A DNA stretch of 64,000 nt from Nematostella vectensis (taxonomy: Eukaryota > Cnidaria > Anthozoa > Actiniaria > Edwardsiidae): the NCBI RefSeq assembly GCF_932526225.1, contig NC_064040.1, positions 11,694,856 to 11,758,855 of the forward strand, read 5' to 3'. The position numbers and the translations under genes are program-made. Positions 35,801-45,900 of the stretch are shown here, piece after piece. The notes beneath the pieces were generated by a model. It saw only the letters and a list, made by a program, of their open reading frames with translations. It did no database searches and was not told where the DNA came from. How positions within the stretch are numbered: position 1 is the stretch's first letter; each line of letters opens with the position of its first letter.

Positions 35801-38800
35801 AAACATCAAGGGACCCGGATTAAAAATCAAGGGCGACCATGAAGGATCTTCCTCAGATTCGGACGATGACCATTCTCACGGATTCTCAATGCCGAAATTC
35901 AAGATGCCTAAATTCAAGGGACCATCCTTTGGGGGACAAGGGAAATCTGGCGACATCGATGTCGAGGGGCCTGATTTTAAAGGTCCCAAAGTGAAAGGAG
36001 ACGTTGACACCCCTGACATAAACTTGAAAGGCGACATCGATACCCCTGACTTCAATGTGAAGGGAGACATCGACGGACCTGATGCCGATATTGACAGCCC
36101 TGGTTGGAAGTTCAAAGGACCTAAGATGCCCAAGTTCAAGGGACCGTCATTCGGAGGAAAAGGAAAGTCTGGTGATATAGATATTAAGGCGCCGGACTTC
36201 GATGGCCCCAAAGTGAAAGGAGACATTGACACCCCTGACATAAACTTGAAAGGCGACATCGATACCCCTGACTTCAATGTGAAGGGAGACATCGACGGAC
36301 CTGATGCCGATATTGACAGCCCTGGTTGGAAGTTCAAAGGACCTAAGATGCCCAAGTTCAAGGGACCATCATTCGGAGGGAAAGGAAAGTCTGGCGACAT
36401 TGACTACGATGGCCCTGACTTCGATAAATCTGAAGTAAAATCAAACGTCTTAGTCCCAGACGCAAGTATTAAAGGGTCTGATATCGATGGCTCAGCAGGC
36501 GGCAGTATAAATCTTCCAGATGCAAACATCAAGGGACCCGGATTTAAAATCAAGGGCGACCATGACGGATCTTCCTCAGATTCGGACGATGACCATTCTC
36601 ACGGATTCTCAAGGCCAAAATTCAAGATGCCTAAATTCAAGGGACCATCCTTCGGGGGACAAGGGAAACCTGCCGACATCGATGTCGAGGGGCCTGATTT
36701 TAAAGGTCCCAAAGTGAAAGGAGACGTTGACATCCCTGACATCAACTTGAAAGGGCCGGACTTCGATGGCCCTAATGTGAAAGGCAACATCGACACACCA
36801 AATATCATTTCAACAGGAGACATTGATACACCAGACGTCAACGTAAAGGGAGACATCGATGGACCTGATGCTGATATCCATGGACCAGGCTGGAAGTTCA
36901 AAGGACCTAAGATGCCAAAATTTAAGGGCCCTTCCTTTGGTGGGAAGGGAAAGTCTGGTGATATTGAGGTTGAGGGGCCTGAGTTTAAAGGGCCTAAAGT
37001 GAAAGGAGACATAGACTCCCCTGATGCTGATTTCAAAGGAGGCATCGAGGGACCTGATGCTGATGTCGATAGCCGTTGGAAATTCAAGGCTCCTCATTTC
37101 CATATGCCAAGCCTGAAAGGCAAATCTAAGTCTTACAAACTAGACCACGGATTTCCTGAAACTGAAGATGCTACCGTGAAAGGTTTTGTAAATACTCCTG
37201 ACGTCGGTATTCAAGGTCCTAGCATTGACAAACCTGACATCAAGTTGCCTTCAGGAAAAATTGATTTCGAGCATGATACAGGATCAACGATGCCCGACGT
37301 TAAAGGCCCGTCATTTGAAGTCAAGATGGGCACCCCAGATGTTGTTAGAGGCCCTAGTGTAAAAGGTCCGTCGGTGACGGGAGACATGAGAGGTCCTGAT
37401 GTTGGTGGCTACATAGCAACGCCTGATCGAGACGATAAAGACAATGATTCTTGGTTCGGTTTGAAACTTCCTGGTTGGCTTAAAGGTTCCCAGAGCCCAG
37501 ATAAGCCGTCTGCCGATGCAAGCCTCAGGGGACCTACGGTTGATATCAGTGGTCCAAATTTAGACTTCGAGGGAGATGCTAATGCCGGTTTTAGCACCCC
37601 CAAACAGACCGGTGGTGTTGAGGGACCCGACTTTAACGTGAGTGGGCCTTCATTTGGTGGTGGATTTAATATCAGTCATGATCATAATTTTAATGACGAC
37701 ATAGTAACTGTCGTGCAAACGGACGATCTCGAAACAGTGGCGCATGACACTCATTTTGATGACCTTCAATATGATGGAAAAGATCTTAAAGTAAAAGGAG
37801 AAGCAACAAAGCTTAAGATCGGCGCAAGAAGAGATCGTTCTAGCTCTAGTTCAAGCTCGTCTGACGATGAAATTAAAGCACCAAGAATTAAAGGTGGTTT
37901 GGAGCTTGCCAAGCAGCGGCATCGGAAGTCGTCTAGCTCATCATCCGACGGCGAGAAACAGAGAAGAAGACGAAGGAGGAAGTCGAGCTCAGGCAGTGAA
38001 GGCAAAAGTAAACTTGGCTTTAAGGGACCTAGGATGCCAATCGTCGAGGCCGATATCACAGCCGAAAGGAAAAGTTCTGCTAGCTCTCTCTCCGGTCCAG
38101 ATGGAACAACTAAGTTTGGCGTAGATGTAGAAAAGCCAAAAATTAAAGGACTCCCTAAATCTAATTCCTCTTCATCATCGTCATCTTCATCTTCCTCTGA
38201 TGAGGAAAAACGCGTTGACGTTAAGTTCCCCGTTCATGAGGTAGTAACCCCCAAAATTAAGTCTTCGCCAAGCCCTTTGACAGTCCCAGGAAAAGACACT
38301 AGCTCTAGTAGTAGTTCAAGCTCTTCGAGTGAGAGTGAAGATAACGCCAAAAGAGATACTGGAAAGAAAACCTTCCGCCTTCCATCTGCAGACGTCTCTG
38401 TTGATCCTGAGCAAATCCAAGTGGTCGAAAGCTCAGTTGTTGAAACTCTTGACGAAGATTTTGATAAGATGTTTGGGGAAGATCCCGGAGACAGGAAAAT
38501 AGTGAAGACCAAGCAAACTGTCATGAAGGTTGAATCAACAAAGGTATTCCCATCAGCGGGTGGCACGGTTAATCTCAAGCTAGTCCCAAAGCCAGACGCT
38601 CAATCTTCGAAACACCCTACCTCTCCGACGTCGCCATCCAACATTGATTCAAGGCTGTGGGAGATAGTTCAAGGATACATTGATCAAGATTCTATTCTAG
38701 ATGAAGACGGAAAGCCTGTGAGACGAAATTCAGGGGAAAGGAAGGCGAGGGCAAGATCGCTTCCCCCAAGGACGAGTCCTTTGAGACCTTTATCTTCGGA

Positions 38801-41235
38801 GATCTCACTTGACGATGACGCGAAGGATGATCCGTGGATGAGGCATTATGGCAGAGTAGGGGATATGAGCAGGTCTACAGAGCAACTAGACCGACCAAGT
38901 AAGTCAAACTAAGAATTATGGCCATTTTAAAATGATAATAACTATACTTTCGACAACTTTAGTTAGAATTTTTGGGAACCATTAATAGTGGGTACCCACT
39001 AGTAAAGTTATCCACTTAAGATACTAGAGCATTATGTGACATGGTTAAAACGAGGATTTTAAATGTGGAAATGTTCGTGTACGAGTCTCTGTTAGCGAAT
39101 TAGCCGTCAATCTGTTATGTCAAGAATTGATGCATAACAATATCATATTTTTTTTAACAGAATCCAGAAGTATTGACCGCGCAGAAAAAGTCAGTCCCTC
39201 ATTCGTATTCTCTAAAATCCCCCATGTTAAAGGACCACTCAGTACCGCCGAGCGTACTGAACCTAGCCCCCAGGACCAGCAGCCGACATCACCTACTAGT
39301 CAGGACCGGCAAAAAATCCGAGACCTTGGAGGTGCACCAAGGAGACGACTGCACGAGGGTATGTTCGACCTTAACAGAGAGCGACCCAGACCTAGGTCCA
39401 CAGACATCGAAGTACCAAGGGAGAGTAGGAAGATGCTTTGGGAGCTTGAAACTGCAAAGGCTAACAAAAGCGTTGATGAGCCCAAGCGGAGATCGTACGA
39501 ACCTGTCACAGGCGTCGAAATGAGACAGAAACGTCCTGGCGCCGAGGCGAGACCGAGGCCTAAGTCTACACCTGTCTCAACGGCATTCGGTCGAAATATT
39601 GCTCCTGTCGAAGTCGATATCCCGATATCCACGACCTCGTCGACTAGGAAAGACACGGATAGCCCTAAAATAGCTTCGCTTTCCGAGCGAAAGAAACAGC
39701 TTTCCGTTCAATTACCATACCTTCAAAAGCCAAGAGAAGAGGAGACGGAAGGGCAGAGAAGGTTAATGTCCCAGCAGCAGCGAGATCTAGAGAGACGGAG
39801 GCAGTTCATGGAGTCGGGTAAACCTGGAGAGACCCGAGGACTTACTCTCAGAGAAAGAAAGGCACAGTTCGATAAGAAGGTAAAAACCCATTGATCTAGT
39901 TTTTAAAGTTTAAAGGGCCTACGCCATCTGTTGTGCATCTGGTATGCGCGAGGAGTTTTAAGTTCTCCTAACGCAAAACTGAGGATCTTTTTGACCGACA
40001 GAACCACAAAATAGTATGCGTGATTATCCAGGCTAGCTTGGATCTCCCCTCTAATGGCTCATAAGCAACTCCCACGGAAACTCATGGTATAGCCCGTTGC
40101 TACCAGCGCCAGCTTCTATCATACTTGGACAGTGAAACCTGTGCCTTTTTCACAACTTTTATGGTGCTTCGTGGTGCTTTGTCAACATTTACTTTAGTAT
40201 GTGGCTGACCGGGCAGGGCTGTGCAAAAAACTGTCGGATGATACTATTTGCTTTATTCGCAATTTTTACGTTGCGCGGGGGATCGAGTTGATAAGCGAAC
40301 AGCATGCTGGGATACGATTAGGGGATGCAATTTAATATGACGTCGAACGGTGCCGTCGAGTTGATAAGCGAACAGCATGCTGGGATACGATTAGGGGATG
40401 CAATTTAATATGACGTCGAACGGTGCCAGTGTCGGTGTTGTGAATCTTACTAAAGGATATATTCCAGAAAACAGAATTGCTAAAACCTTTAATTTCCTAG
40501 CTTTCATTCAGTATCGCACCAACATGTTTACGACGCCATGCTGTGTTCGCTTATAAACTCGACCCAATCCTCCGCGCAGCATAGGAGTGGCGAATAAGCA
40601 GACGAACCCTCTCGTGTGTTAACAAACGCCCGCTTTATATCTATTAATATCTTGAGTGTGCCACCACTTCCTTTCTATTTTATTTTTTTTTCGGTCTCCT
40701 GTACAGGAAATTTTACCTGCAAACAAGACTTACGCGGTGTACTCGATGAACTAATAGCTGCATGTTAATGTTGTATCGTGTGTTTTCCCAACAGTGATAC
40801 TGTTTGTTTTCCCAAAAGACAGACATCAGACCATCAGTAGACGATAAAGTGAACAAGACACAGCCCCAAGCTCAACCTAAGCCTCGACCAAGAACAAACA
40901 GACCGGCCCAGCCTGTTCCAGCAAGGAGACAATCACCTCGAGTGCCTGAGGCGTCAGGCGGTCATCCTCAGAAACCCGAACCAAAACCTAGAGCGCAATC
41001 AAAGCCAGCAAAGCCTACTCAAAACGTCAATCAGGCAGACGATCTCGACACTTCTGCTGCTCCGTTATCTCCCGATCTTGATCGACTTGCTACCGATTTG
41101 TCGTTGAATCCATCGTTGTCTGCCGATATGCCGTTAATGAGGGAACTTTTGATTGGAACTAGCACGTCGCCGTTTGAGATCGATCTAAATGCGTCCAACT
41201 CGAATGGTGCAACCCGTACGTTTACAGAAATATAG
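21153..41235 (+). CDS. giant AHNAK/periaxin-like membrane-anchored double-PDZ repeat protein, 11 exons, about 4189 aa
   Basis: Exons: 21153-21339, 21439-21558, 25110-25306, 25805-25952, 26383-26511, 26854-27686, 28022-28163, 28567-28698, 29353-38898, 39161-39879, 40819-41235; phases agree throughout. Residues 1-27 are a signal peptide; about 33-56 is a hydrophobic helix ending WYFCLRK, leaving almost no ectodomain. A CPHC motif lies near residue 90. PDZ1 is about 163-260 and PDZ2 about 533-628; each is preceded by IPYIVG and followed by an SCC motif. Residues 630 to about 3400 are AHNAK-style repeats (KGDIDTPDVNV, WKFKGPKMPKFKGPSFGG). Ser/Asp clusters and a basic RRRRRR run lie at about 3450-3640, then a charged, Pro-rich tail ending TFTEI. 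In vertebrates AHNAK and periaxin combine one N-terminal PDZ with such repeats and act as membrane-associated scaffolds (established). A submembrane scaffold role here is inference. The acceptor of exon 11 is AAG, and a GTACGT near the stop could allow another C-terminus. Confidence 0.88.
23741..23822. repeat. (AT)n microsatellite with embedded palindrome
   Basis: GTAG and CTAC bracket the first AT run, making a perfect palindrome of about 28 bases; an almost uninterrupted AT run of about 50 bases follows. Reading frames of alternating Tyr/Ile across it on both strands are artefacts. Confidence 0.9.
24550..24670. repeat. ATC/CAT-rich imperfect trinucleotide repeat
   Basis: Many CATCAT and ATCATC units interspersed with other sequence in intron 2 of the AHNAK-like gene. 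The Ser/His-rich frame over it is compositional. Confidence 0.6.
26487..26853 (+). repeat. tandem copies of the exon 5 end with donor, and of the exon 6 acceptor
   Basis: The exon 5 terminus GTCAAGAACTC..CTCGATATTAAAG with its donor GTGAGCTCTTA occurs at 26487 (authentic) and twice more in the intron, starting at 26582 and 26741. The acceptor context ACCTTCAAAGGTAA also occurs twice: near 26684 and at the true exon 6 start (26854). Copies are about 90% alike by eye. The extra acceptor would lead to an in-frame TAA within a few codons. Confidence 0.85.
27227..27480 (+). repeat. 63-bp (21-residue) coding repeats between the PDZ domains
   Basis: Four consecutive 21-residue units of the type GPSFDGPKGGASFGGPDGSL occur in exon 6, with further shorter GPSFDGP pieces downstream. 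They are rich in Gly, Pro, Ser and Phe and are expected to be disordered. They resemble the GPSF elements of exon 3 (MSGPSFRPG, LNGPSFDNG). Confidence 0.85.
30640..36700 (+). repeat. higher-order coding repeat array of the AHNAK-like gene
   Basis: Nine copies of a box containing SSSDSDDDHSHGFSMPK or a close variant mark the array. Reference points lie at 30771, 31494, 32217, 32940, 33663, 34608, 35331, 35832 and 36555. Spacings are 723 four times, then 945, 723, 501 and 723 bases. They equal 501 plus zero, one or two times 222 bases, so copies differ by whole 74-residue units. Units between 30771 and about 34200 are almost identical in nucleotide sequence, including silent positions. Every period keeps the reading frame. 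Each 74-residue unit carries one WKFKGPKMPKFKGPSFGG element and several GDIDTPD elements. Confidence 0.92.
40272..40578. mobile_element. inverted-repeat element with internal 73-bp tandem duplication (intron 10 of the AHNAK-like gene)
   Basis: The left end TGCGCGGGGGATCGAGTTGA with AAGCGAACAGCATG is mirrored near 40535-40578 (CATGCTGTGTTCGCTTATAA, then CTCGACCCAATCCTCCGCGCA). Inside, a 73-base segment starting TCGAGTTGATAAGCGAACAG at 40283 is repeated exactly from 40356 to about 40427. Non-coding; family not determined. Confidence 0.6.
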
Positions 41236-41818
41236 TCTGAATAGGTGTTAGAGGAGTTGAATATTTCGATTATATTTTCTAAGAATGTCATATTTTCGAA
41301 AAATGGTTTTCTTACATAGAAACAAATCATAAACAGAACAAACGCTTAAAAAGCTTATGCTTCGCAACATTAGAGGTATTTCATTCGAAATTAATAAGCT
41401 TTCTCACAGTTGAAAGCTTCTATATTGACGTGCCCACTTTATAGAAGACCCAACAACAGTGATAACGCATTATATCGCAATTTATGATGGATTTCGTCAA
41501 AATATAAATTTGCTCACGCATTTTGTAGTCAAACGAAAAATAATTCAAAATAATACAAAATATTTTCATTGTAGAAATATTATTATTATTCGATTACAGC
41601 AGTAACGCCACTAGTATCGCAGCACTGAATTCCAGTTTGTATATTCCATTATAGACTTTGTCAACCAATTTTTGATAGATAAGATCCACCGTTATTTGTG
41701 CTAATCAGACAAACTATATTTCAAAGTATTTATTCAATAGTCACTTCACTATAGCCATATTTTCTAATCTTTCTGAGAAATTAACATGTAGTATTCGCTT
41801 TGACATAATTTGCCAAGC

Positions 41819-41851
41819 AATAAAATGATTTGCATTATACTTTGTAATAAA
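41819..41851 (+). promoter_or_regulatory. polyadenylation signals for the AHNAK-like gene
   Basis: Two AATAAA hexamers, at 41819-41824 and 41846-41851, are the first canonical signals found after the stop at 41235. They would give a 3' UTR of about 600 bases. Confidence 0.45.
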
Positions 41852-42954
41852 TAAGTAATATTCGACATGATTTTGTCTTCATCAACGGGGCAATAAAACC
41901 AGACTTTTGTTTTTAGATGCAGGAAAAGAAATATCAACACAAGGTTAAAATGTTCCCTCCCCCCACCACCATCACCATCCCTCACCCACGCTCTTCGACA
42001 AACGTCAACAACAAAACTGCATTTTAAAAAAGGCGTAAGACGAACCAATTCAACCTTGAGTTTACTTATTTACTTGCGATTCCATCGCGCATCTAAAGCT
42101 TGTTGTTTTCCCTCTTTTAATTACTCTGACAATCAGGTCATCTCATTATATTAGTCCGTAAATCAATAATTACCCAATTGTCAGGGCCAGCAACAATGGT
42201 TGGGGATGGGGCAGGCTACACTCAAATGCTCCCTTCTAATTTTGTGTTAACTTTGAGAAGACGTTATAAATCTTATGCATAAATTCCGCCAAGCTAGAGT
42301 GACGCCTACTCTTGTAAATTGACACCCCTCTACTCATCCTTCAATCTAAAGACAAAGTAAGGTGCGCGGAGACCTAGTGGAGAGCATTGAGCATGCTATG
42401 AAGGCTGGAAAGAACCCAGTGTCTAGCGCTAACCATTCTACATCCTTAGGGACGCATTAGCGGCGCTTTCTTTTTGATGGAATATCGAATCAATTATTTC
42501 CTTAAAAATATTCAAATAAGCAGTGGCAGTCTAGTGGTGTAGGTGTGAATAGTAACCACCTGCTGTCAAGGCCGCCCTATAACGGCTAACCACAGTGACC
42601 CATAAGAGTCCCGCCGTGGAACACTACGAAAAAAAGTGTTGCTTTTTGTGTTCAAAATATTTGAAATGATCGGTAATATTTGAAACGTGATGACCAAGAT
42701 TATAGCAATGCCAAATTGATTGGCATATTTACATTTTTTTATCTATCGCATTATAAAAATTGACAGTACACTTGTGTTGCCATGACAACACACAAACGCT
42801 TTTGACATTCCTTTACTCGAACTGAAGTGGGTCTATATTAAAGTTCGAAAAGAGGGCAACGGGGAAGCTTCCAGGGTGACACGTCTCTAAGAATTTCGTG
42901 AAACTCGCTAACGTTAGAACAGTCAACGCCTTACAAGCTTCGACGCAAATATCG
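41852..42954. other. spacer and upstream region of the double-CRD gene
   Basis: AT-rich, with no recognisable gene or repeat. It should contain the promoter and 5' UTR of the gene at 42955. The open frame of that gene extends upstream to 42898 but has no ATG before 42955. Confidence 0.35.
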
Positions 42955-45900
42955 ATGGCTGATGCAACTCGTCTCTTCGCGCTGTGCGCACTCGCAATCC
43001 TGTACTGTACTGTTGCACAGCAATGCGTACAGATGAAGGACAAGTCGTATTTTGCACCCTGCACGGCCGCCGGCTACACCACCACCTTTCCCGTCCCACC
43101 CAACGTCTCAAAGCGCTCTCTCCGTTGGGTTGGCTTTTACCACAAGTACCTCGTGAACGGTGTGAAAAACTGCTCTGTTGCGCAGATTGGAGAAGCTATT
43201 GGTTGTGCTATGTACGCTCCGTATTGCAGAGAGGGGAGCAGTGAGCCTTTACTGCCTTGTCGTAGGATATGCACTGAGTTTTTGAAGCGATGTGAGGGAT
43301 CCGTTCCCGAGTGGTGGATCGATGATTTCATTGGTCGCTGTGTCTTACTACCTGATGAAACGGCTGCCTCTGGAAAATGCTACGAGCCGCCGCAATTTAC
43401 GGATCTTCACGTTACTAACGGGACAGGTAAAATGCGCGACGATTATACAACTATAATCTTTCATTAATACCATTTCACGCCTTGTATGGGAAAAGCGAGC
43501 AGTTCGGTGATATACAGAGACGCGCTTTATGATCTGCCTTTAAATGTGGACATTCTACTCTTTTTAAATTATTGACTTTGGTTATGGTACAATAAGCCCC
43601 CTTTACCTTAACAAGTTTCTGGAAAGGGGGCTAATTACTAGGGCTTAGATCACCAGCGCTAGACATTTTTAAGATGAACTTATAAAATTTCAGCATCAAC
43701 ACTAGATACTTTTAGACTTTTAAAATTAACATAGACAGGTATTTGAACATCTATGCACTACTCTGCATTTTTATTACATAACCAACTGAAACAGAGGGGT
43801 CAAGAACGCACCAATCACTCAATACAATACTTGACAGTTACTTCATTCTTTGGCAAACACAGAACAATAACTATTTTGTAGGTAGCAGCTGACCTAGGCT
43901 CTTTTTCCAGCCGGTCTTATCGCCATTGCGAGCTTATAGAAACGAGCTGGAAATCGAGCCTACAGCCGACTGCGTGACACGTTTTCTGAAGGTATAATGA
44001 AGTGTCACTCAAGTCGGCGATACCGATAGAAGTTCAGCTGAAGTTCGCAGTTATTAATGTAACTCTTGAAATGGCTTGCTTGTGACATTATGTTATTGTT
44101 TCGCTAAGGCCCGTTTGATCGTGGCTGTCAGAAGATGGTGAACTTTCCATTCTGCGAGAACCTTGGCTACCAGTACACAATTGCTACCCCTGAAAACCAG
44201 GTGCAGGCCTATCGTTTTTTCTACAAGAAAAACATGACAGGTGAGGGTTGTTAGAAACTAAATGGTTGATAAAATGATGTCTAAGTCAGTTATGTACACA
44301 AATTTCCTGTAAATTGTAACCAGATGAATTCCCCCTCTTCCCTAATCAATGTTGAGCAACAAGGGTTACAGATGTTTCACTACAACATTAAAAGAAGGGA
44401 AAGGGGTCCATGGCAAAGGGATTCGGGTACAAAGGTGCTTAGCCAAAAATATGACGTGAACACATGGAAAAGACCATCAACCTTTATTCGCGTATTGTTG
44501 CTAGAAATTAAAGGTGTTTAGTGGTTGAGGGAGTTCTATGAAGACTTTTGTGCGTGTAACCTGTAATTACATTTTGGCGTCACTTCAAATAAGGTTGCAC
44601 TCGGAGAATCTGTGTATTGTAACCTGCAGTGGGTATGAAGTAAAAAACAAATAAGCGTAAATAAAATACAAATCCGGGTTTCAAAAGCTGTATAATTCTT
44701 GTTCATTTCCTTATAAACATTCACATTGCTTTCAGATACAGTGATTCAGCCGTTTTACGTTACCCATGAACCACCGCGGGCAGTGGCGTAGCCAGAATTT
44801 TTAACAGAAGGGGGCCCAAAACCCCCTTTCAAGGCATTTTCTCCTGTATTTTAGATAATGTCTCATACATTTACTGTATTTTTGGCTGCTAGAAGGGGGG
44901 AGCAACCGCCACCCCCCTGGCGGGTTACGACACATGGATTCTCGAGTGCAGCCTTATTTGAAATAGGAGTACTCAGGCGGATCGAATGGTGACTCAGTTC
45001 AGGAAAACTACACTAAAGGAATCTTGAGCCCTAAATTATCCTGCTTGAAGCATGAGGAGGGCCGGGGCCTGGGACTCGCTTTTGACGTCACACACAATAC
45101 GAAACCACAACAGAAATCCGGGTCAGAGCGCCTGAGACTAGGTTTGCCGTCTAGGTTTGAATACCTTTTAAGACACTTTTGAATACTATTTTGAATACTT
45201 TTTGAAAACAACTACCTGAAAACTCTTAACATTTTGACTCCCTCTAAAAGACTACTCTACAAATGCGCTATATTATTTTAACATGTCACACCAATCACGT
45301 GATTCTGTCAATCAATGTCAATCAAATATGAATTACATAATACATGCTCCATTTGATCCATATTAAGACAATCATCAAATTACAACATACGCTTTTGTGT
45401 ACATATACCTATTTCAAAAAACGTTGTCAGTGCGAAACAGCAAATGGCGATTGGCAAATGGCAGTTCTAGGACCGAAAGGAACCATGGGTCTTATTAAAT
45501 TTCTACTAAATGCTGAAGAATGTGGATAAATCAAACAATTATCCATTAAAGATCACTAATGTATGTCTCTGACATTGCTAGACTTTATTTAACACCTTTA
45601 ATTTTACGAATGATTAGTACCCAGAAGCACCGTTCGGGCTTAGAACTGCCATTTACTATTTCCCATTCGCCATTTGCACTGACAACCTTTTTTGAAATAG
45701 GTGTATGTGTCCAGGAGCCACGTCTAAAGGCGTACGGCAGGATCATGGTCTTGACTGGCTTTTTTAGATTTGCTCTATCTTCTTTTTTAAATATAGCAGG
45801 TATTTAGATAGCATAATTCTACCTATTGTGCGCTTCAAGTGATGATGTGCTTCTTACTACCTAGTTTAAACAACAAACGGCATAAGAAGTAAGCATAAAG

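Noticed and set aside
30815-36400. Series of 174-residue (and longer) - strand reading frames rich in GPLNFQ/SMSPFTL
   Set aside because: They repeat every 723 bases exactly under the + strand AHNAK-like repeats and are antisense shadows of that exon, without splice or start context.
41205-41235. Alternative donor CCC/GTACGT just before the AHNAK-like stop codon
   Set aside because: No downstream exon in a matching phase was identified before the next gene; kept only as a caveat to the C-terminus.
42898-42954. Upstream extension of the double-CRD reading frame to 42898
   Set aside because: It has no ATG; the first ATG at 42955 starts a textbook signal peptide.
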